Of a stretch of 64,000 nucleotides of DNA, positions 25,455-33,151 are shown piece after piece (positions within the stretch are counted from its first letter, which is position 1; each line of letters opens with the position of its first letter). The translations under genes and the position numbers were made by a program. The stretch lies in assembly GCF_030818905.1 (NCBI RefSeq), contig NZ_JAUTAZ010000001.1:496001-560000 (forward strand), given 5' to 3'. Source of the stretch: Microbacterium sp. SORGH_AS_0888 (GTDB taxonomy: Bacteria; Actinomycetota; Actinomycetes; Actinomycetales; Microbacteriaceae). The notes below the pieces were generated by a model. The model was given only the letters and a program-made list of their open reading frames with translations. It did no database searches and had not been told where the DNA came from.

Positions 25455-26347
25455 GACAGTGTCCCTTCGAGGTTCTCGGTGGCGACGCCGTAGGCGGCGA
25501 CGAGGTCTTGCAGCGTGGCCGGCGTGATCTGGATCCCGGCTCGCGCGGCATCGGTCCGGAGTGCGGGGTCGTCCGCGGTCTCGAGGACGATCGAGCTGAG
25601 CGCGCCGACGACGCGGCGCTGCAGGATGCGACGGCCCGCCGCGAAGGCGGTGACGGCGTCCGTCGGACCGCTGACCGTCACGGCGCTCCCGCGGAGCTCG
25701 TCGGCGGGGGCCGTGCGCACGACCCGACCGCCGTCGAGGATCACGACGTGCTCGAGCAGCGGCTCCATCTCGTCGATCAGGTGCGTCGAGACGAGGATCG
25801 TGCGGGGATGGTCCAGGAAGTCCTGCATCAGAGTGTCGTAGAAGAAGGTTCGCGCGGTCGCATCCAGTCCGAGGTACGGCTCGTCGAAGATCGTGAGGGG
25901 GGCCCGCGACGCGAGCCCCAGCGTGATGCCGACCGACGAGAGCTGGCCGCGGGAGAGCTTCTTGATGGCGGTCTTGCGGGGCAGCCGGAAGCCGGCGACG
26001 AGGGCATCCGCGGTCTCGGCGCTCCAGCCGGGGTGGAAGTGCGGCGCGACCTCGAGCACCTGCCGGAGGGTGAAGTCGTCGGGATAGCGCTGGTTGTCAC
26101 GCACGAAGCTGATGGCCGACATCGTCACGGCATGCTCGAACGGGTCGTGTCCCAGGACCTCCACCGTGCCCGTCGTCGGCCGGTCTTGACCGGCGATGAG
26201 CGACATCAGCGTGGTCTTGCCGGCGCCGTTGCGGCCGAGCAGGCCGGTGATGGCGTGGGCGTGGAGGTCGAGGGTGACGTCCTCGAGGCCGGACACGGTG
26301 CCGAAGCGGCGGGTCACCCCGGAGAGGCGGACGGCGGGCTCGGTCAT
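25451..26347 (-). CDS. ABC transporter ATP-binding protein
   Basis: The 298-residue ATPase has Walker A GRNGAGKTT (about residue 40), an LSRGQLSSVGI signature (a variant of LSGGQ), Walker B LTIFDEPYLGLD and the switch histidine in STHLIDE. A C-terminal extension of about 80 residues follows the nucleotide domain, as in YtrB/BcrA-type proteins. Start and stop both overlap neighbouring genes as ATGA, so GntR, ATPase and permease form one coupled operon. Confidence 0.92.
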   Translation of the reverse strand: MTEPAVRLSGVTRRFGTVSGLEDVTLDLHAHAITGLLGRNGAGKTTLMSLIAGQDRPTTGTVEVLGHDPFEHAVTMSAISFVRDNQRYPDDFTLRQVLEVAPHFHPGWSAETADALVAGFRLPRKTAIKKLSRGQLSSVGITLGLASRAPLTIFDEPYLGLDATARTFFYDTLMQDFLDHPRTILVSTHLIDEMEPLLEHVVILDGGRVVRTAPADELRGSAVTVSGPTDAVTAFAAGRRILQRRVVGALSSIVLETADDPALRTDAARAGIQITPATLQDLVAAYGVATENLEGTLS

Positions 26348-26706
26348 GATCGTTCCCCTTCCTGATCGATGATGCGGTGGATGTCGGCGAGCTCGAGTCC
26401 GAGGGAGCGCGCCTCTGTCAGCAGCGGAACGACGAAGTCGGCGCGGAAGGAGGCTGTGCGCTCGTCGCGCAACCGCTGGCGCGCCCCGTCGCTGACGAAC
26501 ATCCCGAGTCCGCGCCGCTTGTGGAGGATGTCGCGGTCGACCAGCAGCCCGAGCCCCTTGCCGACCGTGGCCGGATTGATGCGGTGGAACGCCGAGAGCT
26601 CGTTCGTCGAGGGCACCTGCGTGCCTTCCGCATACGTGCCCGCGAGGATGCCGTCGGCGATGCTCTCCGCGATCTGCACGAAGATCGGCCGGCCGTCGTC
26701 GAGCAT
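26344..26706 (-). CDS. GntR-family regulator, YtrA type
   Basis: The 120-residue protein is a short GntR regulator. Its winged helix is at about 5-75 (PIFVQIAESIADGILAG, then QVPSTNELSAFHRINPATV), followed by only about 45 residues, as in the YtrA subfamily. ATG 26706 is preferred to the in-frame GTG at 26712 because AGGAGG is five bases from the ATG but overlaps the GTG. Its promoter region is a 40-base palindrome that includes the Shine-Dalgarno, so autorepression is likely. It controls an ABC transporter operon. Confidence 0.9.
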   Translation of the reverse strand: MLDDGRPIFVQIAESIADGILAGTYAEGTQVPSTNELSAFHRINPATVGKGLGLLVDRDILHKRRGLGMFVSDGARQRLRDERTASFRADFVVPLLTEARSLGLELADIHRIIDQEGERS

Positions 26707-26710
26707 CGAC

Positions 26711-26750
26711 ACCTCCTAGGTTCACTACTTGAGTAATGAACCTAGGAGGT
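26711..26750. promoter_or_regulatory. 40-base palindromic operator of the GntR/ABC operon
   Basis: Two 18-base arms (26711-26728 and 26733-26750) are inverted around TTGA and match at 17 of 18 positions. The core on the minus strand reads TTCATTACTCAAGTAGTGAA. The inner edge contains the AGGAGG ribosome site of the GntR gene, so a bound repressor or the RNA hairpin itself could block expression. Size and position fit a YtrA-type GntR operator. Confidence 0.75.
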
Positions 26751-26763
26751 CATGGACGCGATG

Positions 26764-28657
26764 TCAAGCGCGCGGAGTCACCCGCAGCCAGACGGTGCCG
26801 AGCGGTGGCAGAGCGAGCCCGCCGCTCAGGTCGCTTTCCTCACGCTCGATGAGGTCCCAGGCGACGCTCTCGAATCCCGAGAGCGTGAGCGGGTCGATCG
26901 TCACGGCGGACTCGCCCACGTTCGCCAGCACGAGCACGCGCGATGCCTCTCCGGGCCGCTGGAAACCGACGACCGCGTCGTGGGGGGTGTGGAACGGGAG
27001 CAGCACGTTGCCCGCGAGCTCCGGCGCCTCCTGACGCGCGGCGATGAGGGCGCGCAGCCGTGAGTGCACGCGACCCGCCACCGTGCCCGGATCGTCACGA
27101 TCGGCGTAGCGGGCGACGTCGCGCTCACCGCGGTGGACCCATCTGCTGTCGTCGCGCCGGGCCTCGTCATCGACATAGGAGTAGTCGTTGAGCTGCGCCA
27201 CCTCGTCGCCGAGGTAGAGCAGCGGGATGCCGCCGGTCGAGAGCGCGAGCGCGTAGGCCAGGATCACGCGTTCCTCGCCCGCCGCTGAGCCCGACTCGAT
27301 CCCCGCGAGCGACGCGGTCGTGCCCGTCACACGCGCGTCACCCGTGTCGGGATTCTCCTGGAACGCCACCCCTCGGGCGAAGCTGCCCTCGTGGCGTCCG
27401 GTGTAGAAGCTGTTGAGGAACCGGCGATGCGCGTAGCCGTCGATCCCCAGCTCCGCGGCATCCTCGTCGGCGAAGGTCCAGCCGATGTCGTCGTGCGAGC
27501 GGACGTAGTTCACCCAGGCCGTTCCCGCCGGGAGCGCGTGTCGGCGATCGAGGGCTTGCTGCAGCAGCCGACCGTCGCGCGTCGCGAGCGCCTCCCAGGT
27601 CAGGGCCATCTGCAGGGGGTTGTAGGAGAGCTCGCACTCCTCCGGCGAGATGTAGCTGACGACCTCGTCCGGATGGACGATGGCCTCCGATTTGAACAGC
27701 ATGCCGGGAGCGGCCATGGCGAGCACGGCGTGGAACGCCCGCAACAGCAGATGCGCCTCCGGCAGCGACTCGCAGGAGGTGCCGAGCCGCTTCCAGACGA
27801 AGGCGACGGCATCCATGCGCAGCACCTCGATGCCCTGGTTGGCGAGGAAGAGCATCTCGCCCGCCATGGCGCGGAAGACCGCGGGGTTCGCATAGTTGAG
27901 ATCCCACTGGTAATGGTAGAACGTCGACCAGATCCAGCGTCCGTCGGGCAGCTGCACGAACGAGCCGCGATGATCGTCGGGGAAGATCTCGCGCGTCGTT
28001 CGCTCGTAGGCGTCCGGCATCTCACGGTCGGGGAAGATCAGGTAGAAGTCGGCGAAGTCCGGATCGCCGGAGACCGCCTTTCGCGCCCACTCGTGCTCGT
28101 TGCTCGTGTGGTTGAAGATGAAGTCGACGACGGGGGAGATGCCGGCGAGCCGCAGCTCGGCCGCGAGCTCCGACAGCTCCTCCATCGTCCCCAGCTCGGG
28201 GCGCACGCGGCGATAGCTCGACACGGCGTAACCGCCGTCGTTCTCGCCGTCCGGCGCGTCGAACAGGGGCATGAGGTGCAGGTACGTGAGCCCGAGGTCA
28301 CGCAAGTAGGGGATCTGCTCCCGGAGGCCGGCGACGTCCCCGGCGTACCGGTCGACGTAGCAGACGCCACCGAGCATCCGCTCGGACTGGAACCAGTCCG
28401 GTCGCGCCTCGCGCTGGGCATCGTGAACCTTGAGGTCGAGGGGGCGCGCGTTCCACGAGCGGGATGCGGCGGCCACCGTCGCGGGCGAGCTGCTCCTGTC
28501 CGTCCGCACGCTCGCCGTACAGCTGCGAGAACAGCTCGTGCAAGCGGGGGAACTGGGCATCGAATCGCCGGCGGAAGGCGTCGTCGACGCGTCCGCTCGT
28601 GGCGCAGGCCGACAGGGCGGCCGCGCGATCGGCGTCGAGGGTCGTCAGTGCGGTCAA
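26764..28657 (-). pseudogene. Amylosucrase (GH13) gene interrupted by a +1 frameshift
   Basis: Amylosucrase builds alpha-1,4-glucan from sucrose. The N-terminal part starts at TTG 28657, with GGAG five bases upstream, and has the family motif FPRLHELFSQLYG. After codon 58 the family sequence continues in another frame (ATVAAASRSW, then PDWFQSERMLGG). One extra base in the CCC run at 28483-28485 explains this exactly. Removing it gives about 630 residues, the normal length. The catalytic residues are intact: nucleophile Asp in VLRMDAVAF, acid/base Glu in LFKSEAI, and RSHDDIGW. The change is either a real disruption or a sequence error. Confidence 0.85.
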
Positions 28658-28762
28658 GGCGGCTCCTTCTCCCGATTCACCCTATGGGCGCTCGCGCGGT
28701 TCGGACGGGAGGCTACGCCGGGGGGGCGGATGCGCTGCCCCTCGACGGAGTCACTGCTCGTC

Positions 28763-29314
28763 TCACGTGTCCGCGGATCCTCCGCGCACCTCGCGCGCGT
28801 ACGGCGTCGGCGTCGTCGCGACGATCCCGAGGCGCGACCACCAGTGGGCGGCTTCAGCTCGTGAAGGCGGCGCACTGAGCCTCAGATGGAGCAATGGATA
28901 CGGCCGACCGGCCTCGTCGGTCTCGCTGCGAGCGACGACCTCGAATCCATAGCGAGCGTAGAAGCCTGCGGCCGTGACGTTCTGCTCGTTGACATCGACC
29001 TGGGTGACGCCGTGTTCCCTGATCGCATGGATGAGAAGCGCGCTGCCGATTCCGCCGTTGCGTTGCGTCGCATCGACGAAGAGCATCTCCAGAGCCCCGT
29101 CGAGCACGCCCGAGAATCCCACTGGTCGACCACCACGCTCCGCGACGGAGAGCACGACTGCCGGAAAGTAGTCGGACTGCAGTCTGGCTTCGATCTCGTC
29201 CCGATCCTCTTCCGCAAGGAAGTCGTGCGTCGCATCCACCGCCCGGCGCCAGATCCCGGCCAGCGCCGGATACTCCTCAGCTCCGACCGAGGGACGGATG
29301 CTCAGAACGGGCAT
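28763..29314 (-). CDS. GNAT-family N-acetyltransferase
   Basis: The 183-residue protein has a GNAT domain over about residues 1-150: LEMLFVDATQRNGGIGSALL is the acetyl-CoA-binding beta4/alpha3 region and FYARYGFEVVARSE is motif B. It resembles YjaB/YafP-type acetyltransferases. ATG 29314 is chosen for GAAAGAG upstream; an in-frame ATG at 29338 lacks one. About 30 residues after the domain (Ser/Pro/Ala-rich) are not typical. The substrate is unknown. Confidence 0.83.
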   Translation of the reverse strand: MPVLSIRPSVGAEEYPALAGIWRRAVDATHDFLAEEDRDEIEARLQSDYFPAVVLSVAERGGRPVGFSGVLDGALEMLFVDATQRNGGIGSALLIHAIREHGVTQVDVNEQNVTAAGFYARYGFEVVARSETDEAGRPYPLLHLRLSAPPSRAEAAHWWSRLGIVATTPTPYAREVRGGSADT

Positions 29315-29430
29315 GATCGGCTCTTTCCGCGGGGGCATCCGCCCATTCTCCCAGCGAGCACGACGACGCGCGAAGAAGCCGCCGTCGCCCGTCCCGCGAT
29401 GCCGCCGCGTGGCGGGCCGGCTCGTCCGGA

Positions 29431-29436
29431 TATCGT
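29431..29436 (+). promoter_or_regulatory. Leaderless -10 of the ASCH gene
   Basis: TATCGT is six bases upstream of ATG 29443. Confidence 0.5.
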
Positions 29437-29442
29437 GTCGCG

Positions 29443-29932
29443 ATGAGCGTCGACGAATCGATCGTGTCCTTCTGGGCCTCCTGCCGCGCGGCGGTCGACG
29501 GGCTTCCCGAGTCGGTTCCCGCCGCGTGGGCGTTCGGTGCCGGTGAAGAACAGGCTGACCTGCTCCTCGAGCTGGTCCTCGGCGACCGGCACGGCAACGG
29601 CGTCATCGCTGTGGGACTACGAGGCCGAGGGAGAGGCGTTGCCCGCCGAAGGCGACCACAGCATCGTGCTCGATGGCCGCGGCGCGCCGCGCGCCATCAT
29701 TCAGACCCTCTCCGTCGCCGTCGTTCCTTTCGATGAGGTGACGGAGGCGCACGCTCGCGCGGAAGGCGAAGGAGACCGCTCACTGACGCACCGGCGGGAG
29801 GCTCACGAACGCTTCTGGCGGACGCACTCCCGCAGTCCGCGTGGATTCGACGTCAAACTGCCTGTGGTGTGCGAGGGGTTCCGGCTGGTGCACGTCATCC
29901 CTGCCGGCGTGCGCCCCGCCCGATCCGCATGA
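29443..29932 (+). pseudogene. ASCH-domain protein gene with a +1 frameshift
   Basis: The first 49 codons (SIVSFWASCRAAVDGLP through LLLELVLGDR) and the remainder (TATASSLWDYEAEGEALP onward, then VVPFDEVTEAHARAEGEGDRS) are both typical of ASCH-domain proteins but lie in frames offset by one base. Deleting C29590 joins them as GDR-TATASSLW, restoring the family's G-x-[K/R]-T-A-T element and giving about 162 residues. ASCH domains are thought to bind RNA or modified nucleosides. This may be a mutation or a sequencing error; a second +1 shift lies 1.1 kb away in the amylosucrase gene. Confidence 0.78.
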
Positions 29933-29966
29933 GTCCGATGACGCGTCGGACGGAAGCCGTCACATT

Positions 29967-30053
29967 GTTCGGCGCCCGACCCAGCGAGCGGGCGACGCAC
30001 GTCGCGAACGACTCGACCACCCGCAGGTCGAACGCGACCCCCAGCCGGCTCGG
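29967..30053 (-). pseudogene. Relic of the 3' end of a luciferase-like monooxygenase gene
   Basis: These 87 bases match 30687-30773, inside the intact LLM gene, at 79 positions without gaps and at an offset of exactly 720 bases. On the minus strand the relic still encodes SRLGVAFDLRVVESFATCVA, compared with SQLGVAFNLRVVESFAKYVA in the intact gene. It has no start and lies just beyond the low-GC acetyltransferase gene, which thus sits between the two copies. Confidence 0.85.
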
Positions 30054-30069
30054 AACGGCATGCTCGGGC

Positions 30070-30612
30070 CTACTCGTGCAGAATGCGCTGATAGAGATTG
30101 TGGTCCTGCCACTCTCCGGCGATCTGTAGGTACTGAGGTGCCATTCCGATCTGATGGAAGCCGTTTTTGAGGAGCACCCGCTGGGAGGCGGCGTTGTGCA
30201 CCAAAGTGCTGGCCTCTATGCGGTGCAGACCGAGCTTGTCGCGCGCTTCCTCCACGATTGCACGAACAGTCGCACCTGCGAGGCCTCTGCCCAGGTGATT
30301 CCTGTCGACCCAATAGCCGAGACCTGCGCTCTGGAAGGGACCCCGAGTGATTCCCGCGAGATTGAAGCGGCCGATAATCTCGTTGCCGCTCACAAGCACG
30401 AGAGGGAAGCCCTCGTCGGATCTCGTGGCAATGAGTCGGCGTTCGATGTCTTCCCGTTGAAAACGCTCCGTGAAGAACTCCGCTGGGCGAGTAGGTTCCC
30501 ATGGAGCGAGGTGCTCCCGATTGCGCTGATAGGCCTCTGTCAGCTTTATCGCATCCTCCACTAGGAGGATACGCAGCTCTACGTCTGGAGCGATCACCTG
30601 GCGTTCAAACAC
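30070..30612 (-). CDS. RimJ/RimL-type GNAT acetyltransferase, low GC, probably acquired
   Basis: The 180-residue protein is a GNAT of the RimJ/RimL group: LRILLVEDAIKLTEAY start, GLGYWVDRNHLGRGLAG acetyl-CoA loop, and the ASQRVLLKNGFHQIG end motif. Three 60-base blocks counted by hand are 53%, 58% and 55% GC against 70% in a block of the next gene, so codon use is foreign. GTG 30612 follows TAGCAT by six bases (probably leaderless). It is bracketed by a relic and the intact copy of the LLM 3' end, suggesting insertion at that gene. The substrate is unknown; it could be a ribosomal protein, an antibiotic or a small amine. Confidence 0.88.
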   Translation of the reverse strand: MFERQVIAPDVELRILLVEDAIKLTEAYQRNREHLAPWEPTRPAEFFTERFQREDIERRLIATRSDEGFPLVLVSGNEIIGRFNLAGITRGPFQSAGLGYWVDRNHLGRGLAGATVRAIVEEARDKLGLHRIEASTLVHNAASQRVLLKNGFHQIGMAPQYLQIAGEWQDHNLYQRILHE

Positions 30613-30618
30613 CGGTTG

Positions 30619-30624
30619 ATGCTA
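30619..30624 (-). promoter_or_regulatory. Leaderless -10 of the RimL-type acetyltransferase
   Basis: TAGCAT on the minus strand is six bases upstream of GTG 30612. Confidence 0.5.
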
Positions 30625-30653
30625 TCCGTCGTGTTCGCCGGAGCTGTATGAGC

Positions 30654-31706
30654 TTAGATCGCGTCTCCCTGCACCGGAGCTTCCCAGTTCGGCTTCCAAC
30701 CCAGCGAGGGGGCGACGTACTTCGCGAACGACTCGACCACCCGCAGGTTGAACGCGACCCCCAGCTGGCTCGGGATCGTGAGCATGAGCGTGTCGGCGGA
30801 GGCGATCGCCGCGTCCTGCAACAGCTGTTCGACCAGCACGTCCGGCTCCGCCGCGTAGGTCTTGCCGAAGGTGGCCCGGCCGCCATCGATGTATCCGATG
30901 CCGCCCTCCTCCTGGCTGCGACCGAAGTACATCGCGTCCTCCGACGTCGTGATCGGGAAGACGCTCCGGCTCACGGAAACCCGCGGCGTGCCCGGGTGCC
31001 CGGCGTCACGCCATGCGGCGCGGAACGCATCGATCTGCTCTGCCTGGAGGAGATCGAAGGCCTCGCCGGTGGCCTCGGTGAGCAACGTCGACGACATGAG
31101 GTTCACGCCCGTCCGGCCCGCCCATTCGGCGGTCTGCCGGGTGCCGGCGCCCCACCACACGCGCGAGCGCAGGCCGGGCGACTGCGGCTCGATCTGCTGC
31201 CCGCCGGTGCCGCCTCCGAAAGGACTCTGCGGGTCGCGCTGCGCGAGCGGTTCACCGTCGATCGCACGGAGGAACAGCTCGAAGTGGTCGCGGGCGATAT
31301 CGGCGCCGCGCGGATCGCCCGATCCGGTGTAGCCGAACACCTCATAGCCGCGCACGACGGACTCGGGTGACCCGCGGCTCACGCCGAGGGCGAGCCGGCC
31401 GTCGCTGATGAGGTCGACCGCCGCGGCTTCCTCGGCGAGGTACAGCGGGTTCTCGTACCGCATGTCGATGACGCCGGTGCCCATCTCGATGCGTGACGTG
31501 CGAGCCGCGATCGCCGCCAGCAGCGGCATGGGCGACGACTGCTGCCGCGCGAAGTGGTGAACGCGGAAGTAGATCCCGTTCGCACCCAACTCGTCCATGC
31601 CCTGCGCCAGGTCGATCGCCTGGTGCATCGAGTCGCCCGCCGTGAGGACCCGGCCCCCGCCGAGGGGGCCGTAGTGACCGAAGGACAGAGTTCCGAATCG
31701 TTGCAT
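30654..31706 (-). CDS. LLM-class flavin-dependent oxidoreductase
   Basis: The 350-residue protein is a bacterial-luciferase-like flavin enzyme: QRFGTLSFGHYGP start, VHHFARQQSSPMPLLAAIAARTSRIEMGTGV, then LALGVSRGSPESV. ATG 31706 is preferred because family members begin with this MQRFG sequence; an in-frame GTG at 31715 is possible and neither has a clear ribosome site. The substrate is unknown. Its 3' region (30687-30773) is duplicated 720 bases away beyond the acetyltransferase gene. Confidence 0.88.
   Translation of the reverse strand: MQRFGTLSFGHYGPLGGGRVLTAGDSMHQAIDLAQGMDELGANGIYFRVHHFARQQSSPMPLLAAIAARTSRIEMGTGVIDMRYENPLYLAEEAAAVDLISDGRLALGVSRGSPESVVRGYEVFGYTGSGDPRGADIARDHFELFLRAIDGEPLAQRDPQSPFGGGTGGQQIEPQSPGLRSRVWWGAGTRQTAEWAGRTGVNLMSSTLLTEATGEAFDLLQAEQIDAFRAAWRDAGHPGTPRVSVSRSVFPITTSEDAMYFGRSQEEGGIGYIDGGRATFGKTYAAEPDVLVEQLLQDAAIASADTLMLTIPSQLGVAFNLRVVESFAKYVAPSLGWKPNWEAPVQGDAI
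30687..30773. repeat. Intact copy of the 87-base direct repeat
   Basis: This is the parent copy of the relic at 29967-30053 (79 of 87 identical, same orientation, offset 720). The two copies flank the low-GC acetyltransferase gene. Confidence 0.85.
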
Positions 31707-31734
31707 GCCCGTCACAACGAAGCGCGCGAAGAAA

Positions 31735-32286
31735 TCATTCCACCGAATGGATATCGTCGGCGCCGGACGGACGGTCCTCCGACGGAGCGGGCGGCGCCGG
31801 GATCACACTCGGGGGAGTGCTCTCGGAGCCGCCGGGCGCGGGGGACGCCCCGTTCCCGTCGGTGGGCTCCGGCGACGGCGTCGGCGAAGGGGTCGGACTC
31901 GGCGAGGTCGGATCCGGCGACGGCGTGGGGGTCGAAGGCGGGGGGACCTGCTGCGCCGGCTCCGACGTGCCGCGCCCGTCCGACCCGGACTCGGGCGCGT
32001 CCGAGGAGGTGTGATCGGAGCCGCCGGATCGCGGCACCCAGGGCGCGACAGGCGGCTCGCTCGGCACCGGCGCGTTCTCGTAGCCGAGGAACCGCTTCAC
32101 GGTCGCTTCCTGGTCATCGAGCGCGACGCCGGGCAGATGTGCCGCGGTCTCCTCGATCGCCGACGCCTCGCCTGTCGCCGCTGGTCGCGGCATCGTGGTG
32201 AGCACGGCACCGACCACCGCGGTCGCCGCTGCCGCGCCCACAAGGGCGAGCAGGATCAGACGGACGCGCACAGGTCTCCTCGTCAT
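31735..32286 (-). CDS. Membrane-anchored Pro/Ser/Thr-rich protein
   Basis: The 183-residue protein has a basic start and one hydrophobic segment (about 8-31) acting as signal or anchor. A short ordered region (DDQEATVKRFLGYENAPV) follows, then about 100 residues of low-complexity Pro/Ser/Thr with PSPTP-type repeats. No catalytic domain or sortase motif is visible. It is likely exported and extends into the cell wall. Function is unknown. No Shine-Dalgarno is evident at ATG 32286. It follows msrA on the same strand after 76 bases. Confidence 0.7.
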   Translation of the reverse strand: MTRRPVRVRLILLALVGAAAATAVVGAVLTTMPRPAATGEASAIEETAAHLPGVALDDQEATVKRFLGYENAPVPSEPPVAPWVPRSGGSDHTSSDAPESGSDGRGTSEPAQQVPPPSTPTPSPDPTSPSPTPSPTPSPEPTDGNGASPAPGGSESTPPSVIPAPPAPSEDRPSGADDIHSVE

Positions 32287-32362
32287 TGTTCGCCAGGCCT
32301 CGGGACGGCCCGACGACGTGTCGGATCGGACTCCGCCATCCTCTCGGTCGGCGCGGCCCGCG

Positions 32363-32917
32363 TCAAGACGCGGGACCTGCAGCCTCTTCCCGCCGCGGCA
32401 GCACCCATCCCGCGCGCGGGAAGTGACAGGTGTAGCCGTTCGGGATCCGCTGGAGATAGTCCTGATGCTCGGGCTCGGCCTCCCAGAACGGCCCGGCGGC
32501 CTCGATCTGCGTCACCGCCGGCCCCGGCCACAGCCCGGACGCGTCGACATCCGCGATCGTCTCGCGAGCGACACGCTCCTGCTCCGGGGAGAGCGGGAAG
32601 ATGGCGGAGCGATAGCTCGTGCCGATGTCATTGCCCTGACGGTCGCGCGTCGACGGATCGTGGATCTGGAAGAAGAACGCGAGGATGTCTCGATAGGTCG
32701 TCCGCGTCGGGTCGAACACGATCTCGACCGCCTCCGCATGCCCGGGGTGGTTGCGGTAGGTGGCGTGAGCGTTCTGCCCGCCGGTGTAGCCCACGCGGGT
32801 GCTGAGCACGCCCGGCTGTGCGCGGATGAGCTCCTGCATGCCCCAGAAGCAGCCGCCGGCCAGGACCGCGGTCTCGGCTCCCGGACGCGTCGTGATGTCT
32901 CCGGTGTCGTTGGTCAT
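32363..32917 (-). CDS. msrA: Peptide-methionine (S)-S-oxide reductase
   Basis: MsrA repairs methionine-S-sulfoxide in proteins. The 184-residue enzyme has the catalytic GGCFWG with Cys23, and a second cysteine near the C-terminus (NGYTCHFP) that can serve as resolving residue. ATG 32917 is preferred to the frame opening at 32992 because the alignment to family members starts close to it. GATGAT lies six bases before it, a weaker version of the leaderless pattern seen elsewhere. It is divergent from rpsA. Confidence 0.93.
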   Translation of the reverse strand: MTNDTGDITTRPGAETAVLAGGCFWGMQELIRAQPGVLSTRVGYTGGQNAHATYRNHPGHAEAVEIVFDPTRTTYRDILAFFFQIHDPSTRDRQGNDIGTSYRSAIFPLSPEQERVARETIADVDASGLWPGPAVTQIEAAGPFWEAEPEHQDYLQRIPNGYTCHFPRAGWVLPRREEAAGPAS

Positions 32918-32983
32918 GTCACCATCATCCCCCGAGCGCCGGGCGATGGGGTCGAAATCCGCCCTCGGAGGACGGCCCCGCTC

Positions 32984-32992
32984 TGATAGCAT
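32984..32992 (+). promoter_or_regulatory. Extended -10 promoter of rpsA
   Basis: TGATAGCAT combines a TGN extension with a TAGCAT -10. It lies about 160 bases ahead of rpsA and leaves a long 5' leader. No clear -35 is seen. Confidence 0.45.
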
Positions 32993-33151
32993 GGAATGTC
33001 ACTCTTGTGGTAGGCCTTCCGAGGTTCGCCGACTGTGACGCCGTATGAACGATCCGCCTTCGCCTCGATCGTCGCGTGCGCTTCTCTGGAAACGCAGACG
33101 CCCGTGCGTGTCGAGGCCCGAACATCCAACCCAACAAGGACAACCCACTAC

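Noticed and set aside
26752-27063. Plus-strand frame starting at ATG 26752 with a good AGGAGG
   Set aside because: The ribosome site is simply the mirrored half of the GntR palindrome. The translation has no recognisable features and lies antisense to the amylosucrase gene.
29960-30502. 180-codon minus-strand frame overlapping the RimL-type gene
   Set aside because: It is an alternate frame of the acetyltransferase gene that runs into the relic; its translation is Arg/Ser-rich without motifs.
31800-32000. Repeat-like GGCGACGGCGT / GGCGTCGG pattern on the plus strand
   Set aside because: It is the Pro/Ser/Thr-rich coding region of the minus-strand protein. Units are irregular, with no spacer/repeat structure of a CRISPR or VNTR.
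33000-33151. Possible S1 autoregulatory RNA in the rpsA leader
   Set aside because: The leader is long, but I could not identify a defined structure or known motif by eye.
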